Positions 32,701 to 44,700 of a DNA stretch of 64,000 bases are shown here, one piece after another. The position numbers were made by a program, and so were the translations under genes. The DNA comes from Drosophila persimilis (lineage: Eukaryota; Arthropoda; Insecta; Diptera; Drosophilidae): contig NW_020825294.1 of assembly GCF_003286085.1 (NCBI RefSeq), positions 13,290,501-13,354,500 on the forward strand, given 5' to 3'. Under the pieces are notes generated by a model that was given only the letters and a program-made list of their open reading frames with translations, did not search any database and had not been told where the DNA came from. How positions within the stretch are numbered: the first letter of the stretch is position 1; the number at the start of each line of letters is the position of its first letter.

Positions 32701-35700
32701 AAAAGAATCAACCTGTTTGAAGAAAGAGTAGAGTGCTGCTTTCCTAACGTTGGATTTTTTACTTGTTAAGTTACAGCTTTCCGATCAAGGAATTATTTTG
32801 TTGATCATTTTCATATATTTCAACCTGCTGTGAAACCTGGAGACCACCTAAGTTGGATTTCATTTAGTTTGGATATCTTTGGCACCCTCGAATATGAAAA
32901 ACCGTTGGCCTCGAGCATGAAGTGGTTTGAAAGCGTAACGAATAAAAATAGGTATAAATACTGGGATCCACAAAAGGGAACAATATTTTACTCAAATTGC
33001 CGTCTCAATTCAAGAAGAAAACGGGAAAAGTTTTAACATCTGAATGCAGCAACAAAATATTGTGTTTTTTATTGACATTAAATCCTACGGAGGAAAATAA
33101 AGTAAAAGTGTTAAGTGCCAATTTCAATTGATTGGCGGTTAGTACCAGCTTAAACTTTGCGCAATCTTTTGGTACCTGTCTAAACCCCCAATACGAAAGC
33201 TCGCAACAACGTACTAAAATTCCCAACGCTTAGGCCGAGCAGCACAGAGCGGGAGGGGTAAAAGATCCTCTTATGTGTCGCGGAACCGAAATATATTGGA
33301 GGCCGTCCAATTCGGCGGAAGTTATTAATCCGACGTAACCGATCAAGCACTTTCTACCAGAAATATAGATCTGGACCTAGCCCTATTTTGTTGTTTTACA
33401 AAGTGCCGAGGAGTTCCCAGAGGTGAAGCCGGCGGCAACGACTGTCGTTTGTATCCGTCAACGTAACCGCGGATTCCTAGTTTATTTTATAGTGTCATTA
33501 GTTTAAATTAGCTTAGTACATTTTTTTAGTTTTTTTTTTTAAATTATTTTCGGAAGAAATAGCAAGTGAAACGTGTGACAGGGCAGAGGAACCGCAAAAG
33601 AGGGCGTGAGTTTTTTTTTTTGTTGTACAATTTTGTTCTCCAGTTTTCGTTATAGGAACGTCGCCGCAGTCCATGGAAGCGATTTCATCGCTGTTTCAAG
33701 GCGTTTATTAAAACCAATCAAAGAAATGGCGTAAGTGATCCGAAAAAAAAAAAATTGAAAAATATTGGAGTTTGGTAGTTTTTAGCCACGATTTATTGCA
33801 TAACCAAAAAAGATACCTCACGTAGGCAAGAGCTTCCGCGCTTAAGAGAGGCTGTACGCTCTCCCTTATGCCCTTCTGGCATATCTTAAGACTCTTTTCT
33901 GCTTTCCCATCTACTTGCGAGCGTTTGCTTTAGCTAATGCAATTGAATAACTGACCTGCCATAACGATCGCTGCGCACAGTTTTACATTTACTGGCTAGC
34001 CTTTCTCTTGCATATTTATTTATCTATTTACCTAATATAAAACTTATATATATACTGCCCTTCTTTCAATTTGAAATTTCAATCTAAATTTTAGCATTAA
34101 GAGCTAATATTTTATTAGTTTACTATTTGCGATGCGTGGTTCTAAGTTGCAATATTAAATATAGTATTTAACATGAATTGGTGCTAGAGTTCTATATGCT
34201 GGGCAAAGGAGTTGAATAGTTGGTTGGATAGGAGGCTGCAAAAGCCTTCTTTAAGGGATCACCGGATGAACCGGGAGCGGTGATCAAGGTACATAGGCAT
34301 AAATGGTCACAACAACACCGTGCCACGAATCGTATGTGTGTATGTGACCGTGTGCGTGGTTAGGTGTATTTGCTCATGTTCGTATTTGTGTCCGATACTT
34401 CTCTTGCACGTGAATCCGTACCAAAGGCCAAAGGCCAGAAATAAAAAAATATGACAACGTATTTTTATTTTTGTAAATAATTAAAGACTAATTTGTGTGT
34501 TAGACCTTTTAAAATTAATGTTTTATGTAACCTTTGTTTTTATTTCTTTTTTGTGCTTGATTTTTATGTTTACTTAAAGTTTTAGTTGTGTTCCCCCTTA
34601 ATTCCCACATAGATTTTATATTCATTGTATTAATCTATAAGTCTTTACTTAATAAAAGTGTTTAAGTCAGCTGCAGAAACTTGCAGATGTGTGTGAAATA
34701 TTCAATAGTCTAACACTTCTTATTTTTTCAAGGTTGAACTTGTCCAGCAGAGCCACCGTGTTTGTTTTGTGTACTGTGTGTTTCTATTATGAATATCTAC
34801 TGAATTGAATGCCCTTATTTAAACTATTGAATACATTTGCAAAAAAAATTTTTGTATTTTGGAAGCGTAACAAATGTAAGAAATCTTCCGTTTTACAATA
34901 TGAATGTGATTGGCTGAGTACAAAGGAATAAATTTGATTGAAATGTGCCCTAAATGTATTCCAGAAAAAGGCGGAAAGTGCTCCAAGTGGCCGTGAAAAA
35001 CATAATTTTATGGAGTCTTCAACGAGAACAAAGGGACGGCGTATAGCTCAGCTGGTCCAAATTGATAAGTCCGCTGTTTCTACATTACGCAACAAAAATC
35101 AAAGCCAAAATGTGTTGCCAGCGGATCCCATTGAAGTAATTTCTCTTTTAAGGGAGACCGGAATGACCAAACAATAATATTTTGGGTAGGAAATTTTGTG
35201 AACAGCAAAATATCATTTGGTTTTCTTCCAAGCTTCCAAAGTTTATTAGATAACACAGCCTCGAGCATATTAGAGCTTCAATCCAATGTTGTTGAAACCA
35301 TAGCATATGATTCTATTGCACATCTCTTATTAATTGGAAAATGGGGTTTGGATGGAAGTACGGGCCATTGCGAATAAAAGCAAAGTTTCTCTAATAATGA
35401 TTTAGACGACAAAAGTTTATTCGTTACATCATACGTACCCCTCCAACTTATTTCAAAAACTGATCAAAAAATCATTTGGCCTTCGTCAACGCGTTATTGC
35501 ATACCAGTTCGATTCCAGTTTAAACGAGGGGGAACGTTGTGAGTTGCTGCTGCGACTGCGACTCTACATTTATACCCGATACTTAGTCAGTATAGCTCTC
35601 CTCCGGCAGGCGTTGCTAATATTAAACGACACGACAACGAGTGCGTGCGAGAGAGACAGAAAATCAGTCTGAGCGTGACGTCGGGCGCTGCGTAGCCACT

Positions 35701-38700
35701 GCAAATTGATTTGTTCCTTTTGGCTATAAAAATTATCTGATCTGATCCAGATTCAGCAATCTAATAGATATGGTCATTATCTATGATTCTGCGTTTTTAG
35801 TTTTCTCAAATCTGCAATATTGTGGATGCAACAGATTTTCGTCCTTTGTGGGGGCGGAAGGGGGTGGGGCGAAATTTTGAGATATACGTTTTATAGTGAC
35901 ATCTTAAAGGAGTTTGTGTACCAAATTTGGTTACTCTAGCCTTAATAGTCTCTGAGATTTGTGGATGCCTCAGATTTTCGTCCTTTGCGGGGGCGGAAGG
36001 GGTTGTGGCGAAAGCTTGACATAAAACGGTCAAGGTCCGATATCACAGGAGTGTGGATACCAAATTTGGTTGCTAGCTAGCTCTTATGGGTTCTGAGATC
36101 CTTGAACTCATATTTTGCAATTGGCCATGAAACCGACCATGAAACCTGTGTGTTAGAGTGAGACAGAGCGAGAAAGAGTGAAATTGTTTTCGTGATTCTG
36201 GCTGTAATAATTATACGATCTGGTTCAGATTTTGCACTCTAGAAGATATAGTCATCTTCTACGATTCTGCGTTTTCTGTTTTCTCGAATCTTTGAAATTG
36301 TGGGTGCCACAGATTTTCGCCCTTTGTGGGGGGGGAAGTAGGCGGGGAGAAGTTTTGAAATATACTTGTAACAATGACATATCACAGAAGTCTGGATATA
36401 AAATGTCGTTGCTCTAGCTCTTATAGTCCTTGAGCACTAGGCGCTTATAAGGACGGACAGACAGACATGGCTGAATCGACTCGACTAAAGTGTCTTGTCT
36501 AAAGTGGCTATGTATTCCTACGTTGTTTCTAGATTTATCTATTTAAAGCCGATGAAGAAATAAGTTTATAGCATTATAGATTTTTTTGAAATAACCATAT
36601 TACTGCCATAAATTGCCTTCCATAATTTTATAGACCTGAAGATAAGAGAATAATTCATTTTCCCTTGGTACTTTTCATGGTCAGAATCGTCTAGATGATG
36701 ATTAGTTTTCATACAAATAGACGGAACGTCGATAGAACCAAAGACTATACAATACCAAGATGTTTTCAATTTTCGTTTGACGCTTCATGGTACGGGCGCG
36801 CGGGGCTATTACTTCAATTCTCTTTTACGCTACCTTCGCCTCCGAAATGCTACTCGGCTTCGTCAATGCCTCGGTCAGCGTCGAGTCGGTGTGTCTCGAG
36901 AGAAAGAATACAAAAACAAAATATGAATCGTCTGCGTGCCGAAACCATAGGGCAGCGTGGTCGCTGATGTCTTTGGCGCGGCACAGTGGGGACTCAGCCG
37001 AAATAGTAAAAAAATTGTATGAGTGCTTTAGATAAATTTAATGTACGCATCTAATAGAGAATTTTCCAATCGAATTTTCCCACTGTGCCGCTCCAAAGCA
37101 TCGGCGATCCGCGACCACCGCTTCGACGGTGCTGAGGCTCGAGAGTCCAGAATTGCTGAACGAAACCGATGGGCAGCGGGGTCGCGGTAGAGACAAAGTA
37201 CAGGCGAAAAGGGAATTGAAACCCCGCCCGCTCCCTCGTGCCTTTTGGGTTCTAATGTTAGGACCCGCCATAGAACAGCTTTTTGGTCGCTCATGCAACA
37301 TCTTGGTATTGTATAGTCTTTGATAGAACGTATTAGTTTTCGGTTCTAATTAAGATAGTACAAATAATTTTACCTTGTGAAAGGGTAAAAAATATCAGTT
37401 GTAAATTTGAATGTATTGTTTATTAGTATTAGTAATTAGTAAAAATATATTACCTGTAAATCCACTATCCTCACCGCCTGATGCTTCGCGAGAACATCGA
37501 CTATCTTCTTTGACGCGCTCGCCACTTAGCTCACTGTCGCTATTCAAACTGTCATACTCTTCTGACTCAGACTTTATTACATTTGAACGACGCTTTTGTC
37601 TCTTTTCAGTATTCAAGTGCTTATATTCATCACAACCTTCGATGTTTGCGTTAGTGTTGGTGCCGCTTACACTGGTTGAAGCTGATCTTTTAACTTTTGT
37701 CCCAGAGCTGCATAAGGTACTATCAACTGCTAATCGAGAGTCATAATTCACTGATTTTCCTGTATGACTTATTGGGATGTTCCCCGATTGGTTTTCATGC
37801 TCTGGTAAATGAAATGTTGCGTAAGGGTATATATCTTCTGAGTATTCTGGTATGCGCTCGAGTCCGATAACAGATTCAGGGGGAGATTGTTGGCAAGATT
37901 TTCGTACCGTACCATAAAAGTGTTCTCGGGGTTGAACAACCTTGCCTCCTGTGCCTCTAGGGGACCTCAGTGAAATCTCGTTACTAGCAAATCCATTGCG
38001 AGGATCTAAAAAAATGTATTAAGTAAGTATTTATCTGGTGAATTGATTAAACATAACACTACGAACAATTTTTAAAGCATATTAAAGCTCCAATCAATGC
38101 GAGAATAGTTCCAAAAATGGATGACACAATTACAGCTAAAAGATGAGCATCGGTGAATACTGTCTGGACGCTGGGCAGCTCTACACGACCCAATTCATTT
38201 TTAATCTCTACAAAGTCTAATGTTTTAAAATAAAACTCCTTGTGAGTGGACCCGGCATTGTTGTGGGCAGTCATTCGTAAGTTATATGCAGTTCCGGGGT
38301 CTAAGTCACCTATATTGTATCTTGCCTAATGGTAGAAAATTCAATTTAATTTTATCATCATAAAAATTTGTGTTTTATACATACATTTGTTTCAATTTTG
38401 TTAGAAACTATTATCCATTCAGTAGAAGACTCATGCAGCTTGAATTCTATACTGAAATACAGTATGGGGCACCCCCCATCTTGCCACGAAGATAAATCCA
38501 ATGTAATCGATGTTGTATTCAAACGAATAAAACTCTGAGTCGGCGGCGCAGACGGTTTATCACCTGTTAAAGAAAGCATTAAAATAAACTAACTAATTTT
38601 ATCCGAATCGTACCTTTAGTTTTTACTGATTCCACTTCGCTAGAAGGACTCGTGCCAATTGTATTATATGTGTTGATTGTGAATTGATATCTAGTTCCGC

Positions 38701-41700
38701 ATTGAAGGTTCTCTAATACATAGGAGTTAATACGGCGATCCAATTGTAGTTCCTCCCACTCGGCCGGCTCGCGTCTGAAAGTTAATGTGAAACCTTTTAA
38801 CGGCGCACCACCAATGTCTTCTACTCTCCATTGTAAAGATACTGAGTTTTTGTGAACCGAATTTACGGAGACTATTGGAGCTGAAGGCGGCACTATTAAA
38901 GATTTAAAAATAGTTTTTAATATTATGTTAATAGTGATTATTGGACACATTTACCTTGTACAAATAGCTGATATGTAATATGGTCAGAACCAATCGGGTT
39001 TCTCACAACACAGGAGTAATTTCCTTCGTTGGGCCGTTGAATGTTCCGGAGACTCAATGTATTGTCATTGTTTACTTCCATGCGGATATGTTTTTTTAAA
39101 CGAGTGTTTAAAACCTTCCACTCTGCCGTCGCTTTTGGGTTACCAACAAAAACGCATGTCAATTTAATATCGGCTCTCCAACTAACACTCAGTGTCTGAC
39201 TAAATGAAATTATAGCTGCTGGTACTAGTGTATTGGGTACGAGTTTAATAACTGGTGTGCTGGGACCTTGGCCCACTCTCGTGGATGCTGTCACCCAAGC
39301 CTCATATACTTCTCTCATATTTAAGTCTTTAGCTTCGAAATGGCGATTATGAGCTGGAAGAACTTCCTTTAGAATTTTTAATTCCTGTCCCTTTTCAAGT
39401 ACTCTTATGAATACATTATATTTAGTTATCAACCCATTAGGACGTCGTGGTGGAAGCCAGCTAATAATTACTGACGATTCAGTACTCACAATCGATTTTA
39501 CACGTTCTGGTGCATCAGGAACTGCCTCCTCAGTAGTACACGATACAGCAGGACTTAAATTACCTTCACCAGCACGAGTAAAAGCCAAAACCTGAACGCT
39601 GTAATTTGTAAAAGGATGGAGGCCATGAAGTACAGTGCTCTGAGCTGATGTAATCTTAGTTTCTCGTCCGTTGTACTCGTTTTCGAAATATACTGGTTCA
39701 TAGAATATCTTGTATCCTTGAATAATTCCATGGCATAATTCCTTGGGTGGCGACTGCCAAGATATTTGAATATTTTGTGCAGTTAGAGCAATACATGATA
39801 CGGATTGCGGGCTTGCCGAAGGGGCGTCTTCTAAGGTATGACCTAATGCCACTTCGCTTGGGGGCCCATCACCCTTCACATTATAGGCTGATATAGTGAT
39901 TGCATATTGCGTATACTTTTCCAATTCGATTAAGCGGAAGTCATTTATACCTTCTGTTCTTAAGCTACTAACTTTCGTATTATTTTTTACCCTATTTGGG
40001 GAGTTATGTTTTTGATATGTAATGGTGTAACCTAACAACTCTCCATTCCAGGTATCCCGCACAGGTGCCCGCCAAGTTATCAATAGCTGAAATTAATTAA
40101 GAAGAAAAAAAGGCCATTTTAATATTCAATGATAACCATTCCGAACACAAAAGAGCTTCTGACAATCAGAAAATAAATGACCTTTTCCTGATAAGAGAAT
40201 TTTGAATATTAGCTTGACTTGCTTTAGGGTGTGCACTTGAACCTTGCTTGAGTAAATTACCTGTTGCGCTCCCAAAGGTTCTGCAGTTACATCTTGGGGA
40301 GGTGCAGATGGTACTTCCGAGTCCGTTTGAAAGAATAAAACATCACTTGGAGCACTGGTACCTAAATGATTTTCTGCATATAGGCGAATGTGATATGACT
40401 GTGCTGGCTTAAGTGATCCTAATTGTGCAGTAGTTCTATCCCCAGGTATAAGTTTTTGGTTATTTTGTTCATGCCAAACATCTAAATAATGGGAATAGAA
40501 GAATATGCAGTTTAAGAAAGAAGTAAATGCGCTGTAATTAACGTGCCCACCATAAAATACCCGCTATTTGATTTTATTCTTCTGCTGTAAATAAGACCTA
40601 ATCTAATTGCTGTATTACAAAAAAAGTTTCTTAAAAAGTTTTGTTTTTATTGCACTTTTTATAAGTGTGCGTTTAGTCCTAGAAACCAAAGTGCATATAC
40701 AAATATATCCTTTATCTGTTAATATGCAAAAAAATTTTGTATAGCCTAATAGGCTCTGCACACTGAGCCCATCCCGGGGAAATGGTGGGATTTTTTGACA
40801 GATGTGAAAGTCGAATTCACTCTGGCACCATCCGCCATCCACCATCCGTCAAAAACAGCTGACTGATCTGAGTACTATGCTTAAATATTGAATAAATGTA
40901 TTTAATGGTGAACAAATAAATTCACAGAAAGTTGGTGAACCATGACTGCTACCATCGCGATGGTCCAGAAGTCGTTTTTTTTTGGCATAAAGTCTAGTTT
41001 TAAAGCTAGAGCCTTGAAACTTTGCACAATTATTTTGAGTATTTTTATAAAATTTCGTTTTTTTTTTGTTTTAGATTCGACCACGCCATCGACCCCCTTC
41101 CCCAGAGCACCTCAGATTTGTTTAACACAGAGCTCGAAATTAAAGCTAGAGCTTTTAAATTTTGTACATATACTTGTATACTTGTACTTGTTCTTGTTTT
41201 TTTTTTGCATAAAGTCGGAAGTTTAAATTACATACTTCAAATTTATTACATTTTGTTGTTAAATCATTATACATAAAATCTTATTTCAAATTATCTATAT
41301 TTATATATAAACTTTGGAAATTTATTACACACTAATTTTTTTCTTAAATGACCTCATCTTCTTCTTCTAGTTCTATGTCGTATATATTATAATCAGAATC
41401 AGAATCAGATTGCGAGTCATTTTCGTATTCACATGAATCTTTGCTTTCGGTAGATGGCAACTCCAGAAGGCTTAATACTTCTTTGGAAAGAGGCTTTTTC
41501 TTGTTTTTCCTTTCCCTCTCCTTTAAACAGACACTCGATAGTAATGGATCCGAGGAATCTATCGCTCTATAAAAAATGTCAGTCATAGTATTTACCCGAC
41601 TATTTTTTCTTGCATGTGATAATCTGTCTTTTTTGTACATTTTATTCCGTGCCTCTGAAGCATTTTCTCCTAAACATCCAAGTGGAACCAACGTCGAATT

Positions 41701-44700
41701 GTTTATTTGAAAACCGTGGACTAATACTTTATGAATCGTAGGAGACATTGGGTACCACGGATATGTTTGCATATATAAGCAAAAAGTACTCTCACAAAAA
41801 GAACGAAATTTTTCCGAATTTATATAATAGTTACACGAAATTGCGATTAAGATTTTCTTTGGTGTCTTTCAATTTTCATCAACAATAATTGTTATTTTAG
41901 AAGCCATTTAGCATGGGTGGTCATAAACCGTTCCATCATTTTGTTGCACTTCAGAAGGTTTCTTTTAATGAAGGATTCAAAATTACTGATTTTTTTATCT
42001 ATTTCTCTTTTTTTTCATTTTCCAAATGGTTGTTATTGATTTTACTGTAAATCCAATGTGAGACAGATTTTTTTTGTCGATTGTTGTTGCGCCAAATATC
42101 GATGAGATCGCTATGCAAAAACTCGAACTTTCCTGAATATTAACAAATTTAAAGAAAAGGGGCCAAAACGGGCCAAAGTTGTTACTTTCCAGTCAATTGC
42201 AACATTTGTAGGTACAAACTCACATAGTTAGTTTTTCTCAGCAGAACTCAGTTCATTTGTTATATTCTACGAAACACAGGGGACGCAGTTAAATTTTCTA
42301 CAAAAATACACATAAATTGGCCATTGCACAACACTTAAATCTTGAGACTACACATAAAATAACTAAATACATTAGATACTACATACCTTTATCTTCATTT
42401 TCCATTTTTAGCCGAATTTATTTGAGCAAATTTACTCGATCGCCACGTAAAAATGTAAACAAGTAATTTGGCGCCAATTTTTTTCCCACAATCAGTTGAT
42501 CGATTGTTCACTTTCAAAAGCTCGCCAAAATCTTCAGGGAAGCTAAATAATTTTTTTTTTTTCATTTTTAATATGTATGATGAATTAACTTTGAGAATTT
42601 GCAAGAAAAAACGTAATCCATTCACATAAAAATTTCGACTTTATGCCAAAAAAAACGAATTCTGGACCATAGTGCATCGGCAGGCACGGGGAAGAGCAGT
42701 ACTCTCTCTGGTCCCCAGTTCTCACACCTCTAATGTGGCGGAATCTGACCATGTCATCGATCGGAGTAATGAAAACTAGTCCACGCGGATTCACACGGAT
42801 GGATAAAGACACCGATCCTCCAGATCATTAAGGAGGCAGAGGGACATGGGTGGCGTCTACCTGTGACTCAAAAGGGGTGCCCATGGGATAAAGACTAATG
42901 ACAAAATGACTAATGACCAAAATGTTTGAGGATGTTTTAACTCCGCACTTGCAACATATCTACAAGTCACTTATATCTCCAACTCAACATGGATTTATAA
43001 GGCGGCGATCAACAACCGCGAGCTTTCTAGAGTTTACCTCTTTCATTATTAAAGGCTTTCGAGTTAACTTACAGACGGATGTTATTTACACCGACTTTAG
43101 TAAAGCATTCGACTCTGAAAACCATTCCGTTTTAGTGCATAAACATGACCTTTTAGGGTTTCCGCGCAACCTCCTGAGATGGATTTCTAGCTAAATTTGT
43201 TCGAGGTCTCAAAGAGTCCTCTTCAAAACTCCCTCTCTTCACCAGTCAAGGTTGCAGCCATCTAGGCCCATTACTCTTCACACTCTTTATTAATGACTTT
43301 CCTTCGGTATTAACATACTCTCGAATACTTCTGTATGCGGATGATGGTAAACTCTGTGTCCAGTATAAGGATAATTCATTTCATTCTCTCTTGAGAATCA
43401 TGTGCAAACTTGTTACACCTTAATGCATCAAAAAGCAAAGTAAAGACATTTCATCGTTCTTGCTCCTCGTGGCTACCTATACCCTATTTGGTGGTTCTCT
43501 TGAGAGAATTACACTGATGGATGAACTTGGCTATGGGCGTGGTTGGGTTTATAAAGAGGTGGCCAAAGGAATTTGTGTATGGTGACCTCAGTACACAGCA
43601 CACCAGGACCGTATAGAATCAGTCCAGAAAAACTTTTTAATCTTTGCTCTGCGGGGCCTTGACTGGAATGAGGGTGTGAGACTCCCATCTTACTCTAGTA
43701 GACTGCTATTAGTAAACCTCCCATCCTTAGTTAACCGTAGAAAAATTCTTGGTGTGATTGTTATGCACAACTTGATCAGGAGTGATCAATTTGGTATTTG
43801 TATTTTGAATGCATGCAGTTCGAATATTAGTCTTAAAGCTATCTTTCCTGCATGCTCGCGTATAAGCCTTCTGCTGGTTGCAGACGGGCCACTTGATGCT
43901 GCAGTAATTGCATCGCCTCTTGAAAGATGCAGCCATGGCATGTAAAAATAAATTTCGCAAGTTTTAGAACAAAAATGTTGCTATTAAACTATGACAATTT
44001 TTTCTGTCTGATGTATTCCAATTAATTAATATTTAAGAAATGCTTCTGTTTTAAAACTTCGAATATTTTGTTTGTTAAAGTGTCCTGTTCAAGTGTGACA
44101 AAATTATGAACAGGGTCTGATAGATAGTGGAATACCCGATTAAAGTGGTAAAATTAGTGTTCAGTTATGGTTAAATCCTCCTTTAATTGCAATACTTTGA
44201 AGGCAGAAGGAAATATTGCGGACAGGGTTGATCATAGATCATAGACATCTCGTGTCTTAATCTCGCGCCTTTCTTTTTTTCGCTTTCGCTCTCGCGATCT
44301 GTCTATCTTTTAAATGTCTATACAAACACTTACATAACTCGAGCTCTCGTTATCTCGCTACATAATTTCGCTATACTTTCGTCGGTGCATCGCATAATAC
44401 ATACTTATACATAAAAGTACTTATATTTATCAGAAACAACTTGAGTTTTTAATAAATATATTGCAAAGTACCATATTAAACGAGGGGGAACGTTGTGAGT
44501 TGCTGCGGACACCGCAACTCTACAGTTATACCCGATACTAAGTCAGTATGGCTCTCCTCCGGCACACGCCGCTAATATTAAACGACACGACAAAGAATGC
44601 GTGCGAGAGAGACAGAAAATCAGTCTGAGCGTGACGTCGGGCGCTGCGTAGCCAGTGCAAATTGATTTGTTCCTTTTGGCTATAAAAATGATCTGATCTG

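Larger units (their letters stand above)
17704..37453 (-). other. Dscam last intron, 19.7 kb, filled with mobile DNA
   Basis: The donor is GTAATA at 37,453 and the acceptor CAG is at 17,704. The interval holds Tc1-like, Transib-like, Ulysses-like, DINE-like and foldback elements, listed separately. The parts 17,750-18,235, 31,200-32,110, 32,311-32,917 and 34,450-34,930 show no recognisable features beyond AT-rich sequence. Confidence 0.65.

Noticed and set aside
36787..37301. Open frames on both strands inside the foldback element
   Set aside because: They follow the inverted arms and differ between arms; no conserved motif.
37999..38062. Possibility that the Dscam protein ends at the TAG just after the membrane helix (FKNCS-stop)
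   Set aside because: The next exon has a good acceptor and encodes the conserved PYATFHL tail motif, so the gene continues; kept as a splice-phase finding instead.
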